The position numbers and the translations under genes were made by a program. The notes beneath the pieces are model-generated. The model made no database searches, was not told where the DNA came from, and saw only the letters and a list, made by a program, of their open reading frames with translations. Source: Armatimonadota bacterium (GTDB lineage: Bacteria; Armatimonadota; UBA5829; DSUL01). Taken from it: a DNA stretch of 64,000 nt. How positions within the stretch are numbered: the first letter of the stretch is position 1; the number at the start of each line of letters is the position of its first letter. Location: the NCBI GenBank assembly GCA_025998755.1, contig AP024674.1:496001-560000 (forward strand), written 5' to 3'. This document shows positions 1 through 7,771 of the stretch, one piece after another.

Positions 1-66
1 CGCCGCACTGGGTGCAATACATTTAACTGTCTTCCTGCGTTGTGGCCGGACTGCGTGCAGTCCGTT

Positions 67-1236
67 CTAAAGGAGCGAGCCCTGTCCCGCCGGATCGCTG
101 TAGCCCAGATGCTCTCTGGCCAGAGCGGTCGCCACCCGTCCTTGTCGCGTCCTGGCCAGGAACCCCCGCTGGAGCAGATAGGGTTCGTAGACCTCCTCGA
201 TGGTTTCCCTGTCCTCGCTGATGCTGGCTGCCATCGTTTCCACTCCCACCGGCCCGCCGCCGAACTTCTCGATAAGCATCCTGAGCAGCCGCCGGTCGGT
301 GGCGTCCAGTCCCGCCTCGTCCACTTCCAGCCGCTCCAGCGCTTTGCGGGCGACCTCCAGGGTGAGAACGCCGTCGCCGTCCACGTCTGCGAAGTCGCGG
401 CTGCGGCGGAGCAGACGGTTGGCCACCCGAGGAGTTCCCCGGCTGCGCGAGGCTATCTCATCGGCCGCGTCAGGCTCGATGGGCGTCTCCAGGATCGCCG
501 CCGACCTTCTGACTATCTGACTGAGCGAGGCCGGATCATAGTACTCCAGGTGATGCACGATGCCGAACCGCTCCCGCAGTGGCGAGGTCAGCATCCCCGC
601 CCGCGTAGTCGCCCCGATGACCGTGAACTCTGGCAGGGGGAGCTTGATGGTCCGGGCGCTGGGCCCCTTCCCGATGACCAGGTCCAGCTGGCGATCCTCC
701 AGAGCGGGGTAGAGGATCTCCTCCACCACCCGCGAAAGCCGGTGGATCTCATCTATGAACAGCACGCCGCCGGGCTCAAGGTTGGTCAGGATGGCAGCCA
801 GGTCGCCCGGTCGCTCGATGGCGGGTCCGCTGGTGGAGCGGATCGGGACGTCCATCTCCCGGGCGATGATGTTCGCGAGTGTGGTCTTGCCCAGACCGGG
901 CGGCCCGTACAGCAATACGTGATCCAGGGCCTCGCCCCTGCGCCGCGCCGCCTCCAGGAAAACCGAGAGGTTCTCTTTGACCTTCTCCTGCCCGATGAAC
1001 TCATCCAGGCGCCGCGGCCTCAGCGAGGCCTCCACGCGCGCATCTTCTTCCTGAAGCTCCGCCGAGGTTATCCGGTCGTCAAACGGGTCTATCGTCGCAG
1101 CCTCCTCATCCGCAATTCTACGCCATTTCCCGGCGGCCTGCCGCCTGGCCGTCTTCTGATCTCTTAGAGGCTGGCTGGCTCTCCCTCCTTCACCGTAGCC
1201 AGGCTGGGATTGCCGCGTTGGCGCCTCAGCCGTCAT
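67..1236 (-). CDS. ruvB: Holliday junction branch-migration ATPase RuvB
   Basis: RuvB is the hexameric AAA+ motor that drives RuvA-bound Holliday junctions during recombinational repair. Visible are [12 protein letters not shown], Walker [10 protein letters not shown] (about residues 111-119 from the chosen start), Walker B/box [10 protein letters not shown], sensor GATTRAGML, the arginine-finger region LRERFGI and the winged-helix C-terminus with [11 protein letters not shown]. The start is uncertain. The conserved core begins about 55 residues after the nearest ATG (1236), and no ATG, GTG or TTG lies close to it, so this form is about 389 residues against the usual 340. It diverges from the UroD-like gene at 1295. 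RuvA and RuvC are not in the window. Function is certain; the N-terminus is not. Confidence 0.95.
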   Translation of the reverse strand: MTAEAPTRQSQPGYGEGGRASQPLRDQKTARRQAAGKWRRIADEEAATIDPFDDRITSAELQEEDARVEASLRPRRLDEFIGQEKVKENLSVFLEAARRRGEALDHVLLYGPPGLGKTTLANIIAREMDVPIRSTSGPAIERPGDLAAILTNLEPGGVLFIDEIHRLSRVVEEILYPALEDRQLDLVIGKGPSARTIKLPLPEFTVIGATTRAGMLTSPLRERFGIVHHLEYYDPASLSQIVRRSAAILETPIEPDAADEIASRSRGTPRVANRLLRRSRDFADVDGDGVLTLEVARKALERLEVDEAGLDATDRRLLRMLIEKFGGGPVGVETMAASISEDRETIEEVYEPYLLQRGFLARTRQGRVATALAREHLGYSDPAGQGSLL

Positions 1237-1294
1237 ACTGTGGCTCGGGCCGGCTCTGGACAAAGCGCGGCCCCCGGGGGATTGCCGCACCATC

Positions 1295-2566
1295 ATGCCA
1301 CACACAAAACGGGAAGCCCCATCCGTTGCGGAGGAGATGCTTCCAGCCTGCGACATTCAGATTCTCAGAGATCTTGCCCGCCGCGTGGCCGAACTGGCCG
1401 CCCGCGATATTGAGCAGGAAAAGCGCGAACTCTGGTACGCCCATAACGCCCTGCAGAATGTCCGCCCTCTCATCTTCTGCGACCCGGAGAACGGCTGGCA
1501 CGAGATCATCCGGAAGGAGGATTTTCAGTGCCAGAGCTCCCTGGGCCGCCACTGGGAGTGGTGGCTGCGGCGGGATATCGTCTGGGGAGAGCTCATCCGG
1601 GACGATCGCGTCATCACCGGTGTCTTCGAGGTCGGATACGTGGCCACGGAGACAGGGTGGGGAGTGGAGGAGCTGCGCATCGGAGGTGGGGACGGAGGCG
1701 CCTATACCTGGGATCCGCCCATTAAGGATCTCTCGGATCTTTCCGGGCTGCATTATCCGGAAGTCACCGTGGACCTTCCGGCCACGGAACGGCTGCTCGA
1801 TTGCGCCCGGGAGGTGTTCTCGGACATCCTGCCCGTCCGTCTGCACCATTACTGGGTATGGAGCGTCGGCCTTACCCAGACGCTGGTGAAGCTGCGCGGG
1901 CTGGAGCAGATGATGGTGGACATGATCGAGGATCCCGAAGGGCTCCACCGGCTGATGGCGTTTCTGCGGGACGGTACGTTGTCGCGCCTGGAGTATCTGG
2001 AGCGTGAGGGACTCCTCTGCCTGAACAATGGGGGCGAGTACGTCGGATCCGGCGGATTCGGTTGGACCCGCGAGCTGCCTCAGCCGGACTTCGCGGGTAA
2101 GGTTCGCCTCAAGGACCTCTGGGGGATGGCGGAAAGTCAGGAGACCGTCTGCGTCAGCCCCGCGATGTTCGAGGAGTTCGTCTTTCCCTATCAGGTGCCG
2201 CTTCTGGAACGGTTCGGGCTGACCTGCTACGGGTGCTGTGAGCCGGTGCATTCGCGCTGGCACATCATTCGGCGGATTCCGAACCTCCGCCGCGTTTCCG
2301 TTTCGCCCTGGTGCGACGCCGGAGCGATGGCGGAGTATCTGGAGGACCGCTACATCTTCTCGTTAAAACCCAACCCGGCATACCTGGGAAGCAGGGTCTT
2401 TGAGGAGGACGCAGCCCGGAATGAACTCCGGGAGAAGCTGTCCCGCGCCAGGGGATGCCGGGTGGAGATCATAATGAAGGACTGCCACACCATTGGCGGC
2501 GACCCGCAAAGGGTCCGCAGGTGGGTGGAGATCGCAAGAGAGGAGTCCGAACGCGTGCTGGCCTGA
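1295..2566 (+). CDS. Uroporphyrinogen decarboxylase-like (UroD/MtaA superfamily) protein
   Basis: This 423-residue soluble protein resembles the UroD-like TIM-barrel proteins (cobamide methyltransferase and MtaA relatives) common in Armatimonadota and Planctomycetes. Pointers are [12 protein letters not shown] at the start, the C-terminal barrel stretch [15 protein letters not shown] (about residue 310) and [12 protein letters not shown] cysteine pair in the YGCCE motif sits where UroD-like methyltransferases often carry metal or corrinoid ligands. There is no membrane segment. It is probably not the heme enzyme, because it is longer and lacks the N-terminal UroD signature, and no heme genes are near. 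The ATG follows a weak purine stretch. pgi follows after 33 bases on the same strand, so co-transcription is possible. The substrate is unknown. Confidence 0.7.
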   Translation: MPHTKREAPSVAEEMLPACDIQILRDLARRVAELAARDIEQEKRELWYAHNALQNVRPLIFCDPENGWHEIIRKEDFQCQSSLGRHWEWWLRRDIVWGELIRDDRVITGVFEVGYVATETGWGVEELRIGGGDGGAYTWDPPIKDLSDLSGLHYPEVTVDLPATERLLDCAREVFSDILPVRLHHYWVWSVGLTQTLVKLRGLEQMMVDMIEDPEGLHRLMAFLRDGTLSRLEYLEREGLLCLNNGGEYVGSGGFGWTRELPQPDFAGKVRLKDLWGMAESQETVCVSPAMFEEFVFPYQVPLLERFGLTCYGCCEPVHSRWHIIRRIPNLRRVSVSPWCDAGAMAEYLEDRYIFSLKPNPAYLGSRVFEEDAARNELREKLSRARGCRVEIIMKDCHTIGGDPQRVRRWVEIAREESERVLA

Positions 2567-2599
2567 AAAGGCCGCCCCGCCGGACCCACTGGAGGACAG

Positions 2600-3967
2600 G
2601 TGCAGGCATTGGCTCAGGATATCGGACTGGAACTGGATATCTCGTATCTTTTGCCGGAGCTCCCGCAGGAGGAGCTGAAAGGCTGGCAGCGCGAGGTGGA
2701 CCGCGCTAACGCTTTATTGGTGGAGCGAAGCGGTCCCGGTGCAGACTTTCTGGGCTGGATGGACCCCCGCGCGCTCGCCCCGGAGCCTTTGCTCCGGGAC
2801 ATCGAGGAGACGGCGGCAAGCCTCCGGGAGAACTCGGATGCGCTGGTGGTCATCGGAATCGGGGGATCCTATCTGGGCGCTCGCGCCGTGATCGAGGCGC
2901 TGGGCGGACCGGACGCAAAACCGGTGTATTTCGCCGGGACCAATATCTCCGCCGCCTATCATCTGGATCTGCTCCGCCGGCTGGAAGGCCGCCGGGTGGC
3001 GGTGAACGTCATCTCGAAATCCGGCACCACCACTGAGCCCGCTATAGCCCTGCGGGTGTTCCGCCAGTGGCTGGCGGAACAGGGAGGGGATGCGGCGAGC
3101 CGCGTGGTTGCGACCACCGACGCCAATCGTGGATCTCTGTTGAACCTGGCGCGGCAGGAAGGGTGGAAACGGTTCGTGGTGCCGGATGATGTGGGCGGCC
3201 GCTTCTCCGTCCTGAGCCCCGTGGGACTTCTTCCCATCGCTTACGCGGGAATCGACATCCGCGGCCTGGTCCGGGGGGCGACGCGTGTCGCCGATGCTGT
3301 ATCCGATACCTCCCTCGAGCGTAACCCAGTGTTCTGCTATGCGGCGGCTCGCAATGCACTCTACGAGAAGGGTTACTGTATCGAGATGCTGGCCCACTTC
3401 GAACCTCGCCTGCGCTTTGTGGCCGAGTGGTGGAAGCAGCTCTTTGGGGAGAGCGAGGGCAAGGACGGGAAGGGGTTGTTCCCTGCTTCGCTGGATCTTA
3501 CGGCGGATCTGCATTCCTTGGGACAGTATGCCCAGCAGGGCCGCCGGATGCTCATCGAGACCTTTCTGGTGATTCGCGAAGGGGAGCCCGAGCTGCGGGT
3601 TCCGGCGGAGACCGATGACGGAGACGGGATGAACTACTTGGCCGGGCGTACACTGGAGGAAGTCAACCGGGAAGCCTACCGGGCCACCGCCCTGGCTCAC
3701 CGCGAAGGCGGCGTGCCCGTTATGAGCGTGCTGCTGGAGCGTCTGGATGCGGAGCGTCTGGGCGCGCTGCTCTATTTCTTCGAGCGCGCGTGCGCGGTCA
3801 GCGGCTATCTGCTGCGCGTCAACCCATTCAATCAGCCCGGGGTGGAGGCTTACAAACGTCACATGTTCGCGCTGCTCGGCAAACCCGGCTTCGAAGAGCA
3901 GACGAACGCTCTCCGGCAGCGGCTGGAGAGCGCGGCCGCCGGTGGGACTGTGCGCTTCACTCCCTGA
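2600..3967 (+). CDS. pgi: Glucose-6-phosphate isomerase
   Basis: It interconverts glucose-6-phosphate and fructose-6-phosphate in glycolysis and gluconeogenesis. The 455-residue length fits the short bacterial (Bacillus-type) form. Key motifs are VIGIGGSYLGARAV (about residue 82), VISKSGTTTEPAIALRVF, GGRFSVLSPVGLLPIA, the catalytic-region LFGESEGKDGKGLFP and the C-terminal NPFNQPGVEAYK. The start is GTG at 2600, chosen because GGAGG lies at 2591-2595 and the reading begins in the expected N-terminal region. A strong palindrome follows the stop (4005-4035). The product also sits upstream of mannose-6-phosphate, a possible precursor for the nonulosonate operon further on; that link is inference. 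Confidence 0.97.
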   Translation: MQALAQDIGLELDISYLLPELPQEELKGWQREVDRANALLVERSGPGADFLGWMDPRALAPEPLLRDIEETAASLRENSDALVVIGIGGSYLGARAVIEALGGPDAKPVYFAGTNISAAYHLDLLRRLEGRRVAVNVISKSGTTTEPAIALRVFRQWLAEQGGDAASRVVATTDANRGSLLNLARQEGWKRFVVPDDVGGRFSVLSPVGLLPIAYAGIDIRGLVRGATRVADAVSDTSLERNPVFCYAAARNALYEKGYCIEMLAHFEPRLRFVAEWWKQLFGESEGKDGKGLFPASLDLTADLHSLGQYAQQGRRMLIETFLVIREGEPELRVPAETDDGDGMNYLAGRTLEEVNREAYRATALAHREGGVPVMSVLLERLDAERLGALLYFFERACAVSGYLLRVNPFNQPGVEAYKRHMFALLGKPGFEEQTNALRQRLESAAAGGTVRFTP

Positions 3968-4004
3968 CCGAGAAGCTCCTCGCCCTTTGACAGGAAATAA
4001 GAGA

Positions 4005-4035
4005 AGTGTCCCCGGTGGAATCCCCCGGGGACACT
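4005..4035. terminator. Palindrome between pgi and a convergent small gene, probable bidirectional terminator
   Basis: An 11-bp perfect stem (AGTGTCCCCGG paired with CCGGGGACACT) closes a 9-base loop. It lies 38 bases after the pgi stop and about 50 bases beyond the stop of the small minus-strand gene. On the minus strand it is followed by a T-rich stretch (TTCTCTTATTTCC); on the plus strand only by CCGTTT. Confidence 0.65.
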
Positions 4036-4081
4036 CCGTTTCATGGTTATCCTGAAGGCGGACTTTATGTCGCCGCGACGT

Positions 4082-4333
4082 TCAAGGTCGGTCCGATACG
4101 CCGACTGCCCAGTGCTGCACCAGGTTGTGGCTGGTGGGATCTGGCAGAGCGCTCCGCATATGCGTCGCCACCACCCGGTCGCCGTGGGCGGCGATGTCGG
4201 TGGCGCCGTTGAGGGAGACGCGTACGGGCTGCTCCTGGACAGCCGTGGCCTCTATCTGCCGCCCGACGCTGCGAGCGCGGCGGCTGACAAGGCGAATGGT
4301 CTTCTTCAGTCGTCTGCTAAATGCGACTCGCAT
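4082..4333 (-). CDS. Small basic protein of unknown function (83 residues)
   Basis: A short orphan reading frame with a good ribosome site: AGGAG seven bases before the ATG at 4333. The product starts with a strongly basic stretch (RRLKKTIRLVSRRARSVGRQ), followed by a neutral half with VSLNGATDIAAHGDRVV and TSHNLVQHWAVGVSDRP. There is no membrane segment, cysteine cluster or recognised motif. It lies convergent to pgi, separated by the palindrome at 4005-4035. A plus-strand reading frame covers the same DNA but lacks a ribosome site and looks like a shadow. I do not recognise the protein. The positional ribosome site is the best evidence that it is real. Confidence 0.5.
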   Translation of the reverse strand: MRVAFSRRLKKTIRLVSRRARSVGRQIEATAVQEQPVRVSLNGATDIAAHGDRVVATHMRSALPDPTSHNLVQHWAVGVSDRP

Positions 4334-4560
4334 CGGTCTGCTCCTGTTCTGACTGACTTCGGATCTCCGCATGCGCTCCTCCCCTCCGTCCGGTCTGCGC
4401 CGGCTCTCGTTTTTCCCTTCGATCAGAAGATACCCGCCGAGTATTTCAGTCCCGACAAATGCTTCTTACGATTCAGTCACAAAAACGGAACGCGCAGGGC
4501 GGCCCGAGGAGTTCCAGCAAATAGCAGCGCTGGTGCACCGTCCGGGATGAGACTTTGAGG

Positions 4561-4630
4561 TTCGAGGGTTGAAAGTTGGAGGTTGAAGGTTGAAGGTTGA
4601 AGGTTGAAGGTTGAAGGTTGAAGGTTGCCT
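4561..4630. repeat. Heptanucleotide tandem repeat, unit GTTGAAG
   Basis: Six perfect copies of GTTGAAG run from 4582 to 4623. Degenerate copies flank them (GTTGAAA at 4568, GTTGGAG at 4575, GTTGCCT at 4624). A 7-base unit shifts frame with each copy, so the tract is unlikely to be coding. It resembles the short tandemly repeated repetitive (STRR) heptamers described in cyanobacteria in form, not in sequence. Confidence 0.9.
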
Positions 4631-4673
4631 CTGGTGCTCCGGGAACCTGTTCCCGGTACACTCCCCTACGATG

Positions 4674-4771
4674 GCTGAGCCACCCGCCGGAGGCGGGCGA
4701 GTCGAAACCACACCCTGCAGCGCCTGGTCTCGATACGCGCGGCTGCGCCGCGCTACTCGACCACCGGAGCA
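4674..4771. repeat. REP-like intergenic palindrome pair
   Basis: Two inverted modules lie side by side. The first runs from GGCTGAGCC through CGCCGGAGGCG to GAGTCGAAACCA. The second has left arm GGTCTCGATACGCGCGGC and right arm GCCGCGCTACTCGACCACC around a TGC loop (about 4729-4769). The GGT.TCGA...TCGACCACC layout is like the REP-type palindromes frequent between genes in high-GC Actinobacteria. The palindrome is plain in the sequence; the family comparison is from memory. Confidence 0.6.
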
Positions 4772-4843
4772 AGGGTTAAGAGTCGCTAACTGGTTGCCAG
4801 AAAATGTGCCCGATGGAAGGTTTTCTGGAATGCCGGGTGATAA

Positions 4844-4849
4844 TATAAT
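4844..4849 (+). promoter_or_regulatory. Candidate -10 box for the prepilin-like gene
   Basis: TATAAT lies about 68 bases before the GTG start at 4917. The -35 position, 17 bases upstream (TTTTCT, 4821-4826), is poor, so this is a weak call supported mainly by the perfect -10 hexamer in GC-rich DNA. Confidence 0.4.
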
Positions 4850-4916
4850 GGTAACAAGTCATCGCGGCGTGGAAGCTGAATGAAGCTTCCGTATCTCGCG
4901 AGAAGGAGGGGTTAAC

Positions 4917-5567
4917 GTGCGACGCAAGGGTTTTACTCTCATTGAACTGCTGGTCGTCATTGCGATCATCGCGATTCTCGCAGCCATTCTGTTTCCAGTC
5001 TTTGCTCAGGCGAGGATGCGGGCGAGCACCATGCGGTGCATCAGCAACCTGAAACAGTTGGCTCTTGCGTTCCAGCAGTACACTCAGGACTATGGCGGAA
5101 GGATGCCGGCTGTGGGGTGGGAGCACCGGGCAGATGTTCCCAACTGGTGCGGGGAGATCAACCGCTGGATCTACCCGGAACGCGGGTCGCTATGGCAATA
5201 TACCAAGTCTGCCGAGATCTATGTGTGCCCGGTGGATAAGAAGAAGGAGGCGCTTCATCCGGTGGTCAACCCTCCGACCGGCAAGACCCGCAAGGACTGG
5301 GGACTCTCATACTCCATGAACGCCTTGCTGGATTATGCCAAGCCGGACGCCTTGGACATCAAGAACCCCGCGAAGTTCATGCTGCTCATCCACGAGGAGC
5401 GCGAGTATATCAACGATGGCATCTTCGTGCCCGACGGTAATACTCCCAGCAAGATACATTACGACGGAACCACGCTGGTTTACCTCGCCGGCAACGCCAG
5501 GTGGGCGTCCACGGAGGATCTGAAACGGGAGAGGGCAGAGGGATACTGGCTCCTGCAGTCCCCCTGA
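4917..5567 (+). CDS. Type II/IV prepilin-like secreted protein with N-terminal methylation motif
   Basis: The 216-residue product opens with the class III signal [20 protein letters not shown]. Cleavage is expected after the glycine before FTLIE, and the phenylalanine is methylated by prepilin peptidase. One hydrophobic helix is followed by the FPVFAQAR stretch typical of Armatimonadota and Planctomycetes pseudopilins of the H-X9-DG group. A globular C-terminal part contains CPVDKKKE and a late [19 protein letters not shown] at 4917 is set by AAGGAGGGG ten bases upstream. It stands alone, with no pilus assembly genes nearby. A second member lies at 22783-23577. Such proteins are numerous in these genomes; their surface role is not established. 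Confidence 0.85.
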   Translation: MRRKGFTLIELLVVIAIIAILAAILFPVFAQARMRASTMRCISNLKQLALAFQQYTQDYGGRMPAVGWEHRADVPNWCGEINRWIYPERGSLWQYTKSAEIYVCPVDKKKEALHPVVNPPTGKTRKDWGLSYSMNALLDYAKPDALDIKNPAKFMLLIHEEREYINDGIFVPDGNTPSKIHYDGTTLVYLAGNARWASTEDLKRERAEGYWLLQSP

Positions 5568-5683
5568 GAGGAGCAGTACTTTGCCCTATGCTGGATGAGC
5601 GGCCCGCCGAAGCGTGGGAGGCGACAATGTGCCCACGGATTCTCGGGTAAGCCCTGGCTTTCGCGCTTCCCACGCCGAGAGCG

Positions 5684-6265
5684 TCAGCGATAGAGCTCCA
5701 GTTGTGCGATTGCGACGTCTGCGATCATCTCCTTCTTGATCGCTACAAGCGCAACACTGGTCAGCCTGGAGGCATCCAGTGGACGGCGGAGTGAGGAAGG
5801 TCTGAACTTCGAGAAGGGAATACGCACCTCGCTCCAGCGCGGTCCCGCAGTGAAGTCTGCCTGATAGAACTGCCAGGGCAGCACCGTGTGCGACGTGCGC
5901 AGGTGAATGGCATACGTCTCCCCGTTTCCGCGGGCCAGAAACCGGATGCCGTTGTAAGAGCTCGCATCCATAGAACTCCATCTGCCGGCCAGGGGAAGCC
6001 GGGTCTGGATAAATCCCCCGTTGTTCTCCAGTGACACTTTTCCACGGAGCCGGAGGCATCTCCGACCGTCCCACTCTGTCACAGACGCCTGGCCGGATGA
6101 TCTCCCTCCCATCACTCCATCGGTGAAGAACTGCCAGCGCGGTCCCAGGGTGGAGACTCCGTCAGATCGGGAAAAATCATCAAGCACCAGTGGCCGCCGC
6201 TCACCACCGGGAGATGCCAGTGCTGCGTTGGCCGCAAGCGCCAGAATGATGACAGGCATTCGCAT
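5684..6265 (-). CDS. Secreted CIA30-domain (complex I intermediate-associated protein 30-like) protein
   Basis: The 193-residue protein has a signal peptide (MRMPVIILALAANAALA) and then one CIA30-like beta-sandwich, seen in the opening LVLDDFSRSD..GPRWQFFTDGVMGGRSSG, the central GGFIQTRLPL and the closing IPFSKFRPS..ALVAIKKEM. In bacteria this jelly-roll domain occurs in proteins of uncertain, possibly carbohydrate-binding, role; the mitochondrial namesake assists complex I assembly. The ATG at 6265 is chosen because GGAGGG lies seven bases upstream and the signal peptide starts there; an upstream in-frame ATG at 6400 lacks both. It is divergent from bacterioferritin, with 164 bases between them. 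Confidence 0.75.
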   Translation of the reverse strand: MRMPVIILALAANAALASPGGERRPLVLDDFSRSDGVSTLGPRWQFFTDGVMGGRSSGQASVTEWDGRRCLRLRGKVSLENNGGFIQTRLPLAGRWSSMDASSYNGIRFLARGNGETYAIHLRTSHTVLPWQFYQADFTAGPRWSEVRIPFSKFRPSSLRRPLDASRLTSVALVAIKKEMIADVAIAQLELYR

Positions 6266-6429
6266 TACTATCCCTCCGGCATTGTCAACGCACGCAAGAA
6301 CGCAACCGTTCCGCGCCTTGCCGGGAGGAAGGAGGGCGGGCGCTGAAGAACTGCCCTGCAGCCGGAGTTGCCAGACGCTGCAGCAAGGGGTCAGATGCAC
6401 GGCGAGCGATTACGGGCAGGAAAGGCACA

Positions 6430-6945
6430 ATGATGAACCGAGACCGAAGTATTGAACTGTTGAACAGGGCGGTGGGCGACGAGCTGGCTGCGGTGCACCA
6501 GTATATGTATTTCCACTTCCACCTGGACGATCAGGGGTTCGGCCCTCTGGCTGCGCTGTTCAAGCAGACCGCCATCCGTGAGATGATCCATATCGAGATG
6601 CTTGCGGAGCGGATCCTGTTCCTGAAAGGGGACGTGGAGATGGTGCCGAGCGCGCCTGTCGAACGAATCCACGATGCGGAGCAGATGCTTGTGAAGGCGC
6701 GGCACATGGAAGAGAAGAGCGCCGCGGATTATAACCATTCGGCCGCCGAGTGCGCCGCGAACGCGGATTCGGTCTCCAAGCAGCTCTTCGAGACCCTTGT
6801 CGCGGACGAAGAGCTTCACTACGACAACTTCGATAAGCAGCTGGACAATATCAAGCGTTTCGGGCCGAACTACCTCGCTCTACAGTCCTTCGGTGGGCCT
6901 TCGGAGACAACGCCGGGCGGCGGCGCTCCCGTGGCTGGTCCGTGA
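6430..6945 (+). CDS. bfr: Bacterioferritin
   Basis: An iron-storage 24-mer subunit that oxidises Fe(II) at a di-iron centre and binds heme between subunits. All E. coli Bfr ferroxidase ligands occur at the same residue numbers: E18, E51, H54, E94, E127 and H130. Methionine 52, the heme ligand in E. coli Bfr, is also present (motif REMIHIEM). The four-helix-bundle length (about 158 residues) is followed by a glycine/proline-rich tail to 171. The start is ATG at 6430 or the adjacent ATG at 6433. It stands alone, with no bacterioferritin-associated ferredoxin gene nearby. The full ligand set argues for an active enzyme. Confidence 0.96.
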   Translation: MMNRDRSIELLNRAVGDELAAVHQYMYFHFHLDDQGFGPLAALFKQTAIREMIHIEMLAERILFLKGDVEMVPSAPVERIHDAEQMLVKARHMEEKSAADYNHSAAECAANADSVSKQLFETLVADEELHYDNFDKQLDNIKRFGPNYLALQSFGGPSETTPGGGAPVAGP

Positions 6946-7022
6946 GTGACGGGCGGATTTTCTTCTTCTGAAAGGCCGGAAAAAGCGCGGGCATGCCGGG
7001 TCGGGTCTGAGGCCGGAACCCC

Positions 7023-7739
7023 GTGAGCACGCAATTCCTGATCGCTTTCGCTGTCGTGTTCGCGGGCGCGTTGGTTCAGGGATGCATCGGGTTCGGGCTG
7101 GCACTGGTTGCTGCTCCGGTGCTGATGCTGGTTGATCCGTTCTACGTGCCCGCGCCTTTGCTTCTCGCCGCCTTCGTCCTGACTCTGATGATGAGCGTGC
7201 GGGAGCGCAAACAGGTTGTCTGGTCCGCACTCACCTGGGCTGTGGCCGGGCGCATCGCTGGTTCGGCGGCGGCTGCTGCGCTGGTGGCCACCTTGCCGGA
7301 GAAGCACCTTGCGCTGCTCTTCGGCATACTCGTTCTGCTGGGAGTGGCGCTCAGCAGTCTGGGCCTCACCGTGACCCCCACGAACCGGACGCTTCTGGGC
7401 GCCAGCGTGCTGTCCGGCCTCATCGGCACGATCACCGCTGCGGGCGGTCCGCCGATGGCGCTGCTGTATCAACGAGCCTCCGGCCCTCAGTTGCGGGGAA
7501 TGCTGTCCGCGTTCTTCCTGACCGGCACCATCATCTCGCTGGCGATGCTCCGGGCGGCCGGAAGGTTCGGCGGTAACGAGCTGAAGGCCGGGCTGCTCCT
7601 TGCGCCGGCGGCCATGCTGGGCTTCCTCGTTTCGGGCAGGCTGCGTCGCTGGGTGGATGGAAAGGCGCTCCGCCCGCTGGTGCTGACGTTCTCCGGTGTA
7701 TCCGCCCTGGCCGTTATCATCCGGTCGCTCATGACTTAG
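7023..7739 (+). CDS. TauE/SafE (TSUP) family membrane permease
   Basis: A 238-residue polytopic membrane protein of the 4-toluene sulfonate uptake (TSUP) family, whose members move sulfite, sulfonates or other small organic acids across the inner membrane. It shows two related halves of hydrophobic helices, each opening with a glycine-rich turn: GALVQGCIGFGLALVAAPVL near residue 15 and LSGLIGTITAAGGPPMALL near residue 138. The start is GTG at 7023; ATG alternatives lie far inside the first helix. The neighbours (bacterioferritin upstream, NamZ convergent downstream) say nothing about the substrate. Two sulfatase genes lie 11 kb away, so sulfite or sulfonate export is conceivable but unsupported. 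Confidence 0.85.
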   Translation: MSTQFLIAFAVVFAGALVQGCIGFGLALVAAPVLMLVDPFYVPAPLLLAAFVLTLMMSVRERKQVVWSALTWAVAGRIAGSAAAAALVATLPEKHLALLFGILVLLGVALSSLGLTVTPTNRTLLGASVLSGLIGTITAAGGPPMALLYQRASGPQLRGMLSAFFLTGTIISLAMLRAAGRFGGNELKAGLLLAPAAMLGFLVSGRLRRWVDGKALRPLVLTFSGVSALAVIIRSLMT

Positions 7740-7771
7740 CCGCTGCGCACGAGCAATTCTTTGGATGGCGT

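Larger units (their letters stand above)
4334..4916. other. 583-bp spacer with repeats, no convincing gene
   Basis: This stretch separates the 83-residue orphan from the prepilin-like gene. It holds a heptanucleotide tandem repeat (4561-4630), a REP-like palindrome (about 4674-4771) and a TATAAT box (4844-4849) upstream of the prepilin gene. Minus-strand frames through the repeat give a periodic FNLQPST peptide, a by-product of the 7-base unit. I see no other coding signal. Confidence 0.7.

Noticed and set aside
4561-4771. CRISPR array
   Set aside because: Units are contiguous 7-mers and one palindrome, without spacers of regular length or direct repeats of 25-40 bases.
4466-4772. Minus-strand frames with a repeated FNLQPST peptide
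   Set aside because: Produced by the 7-base tandem repeat; no ribosome site and no conserved fold.
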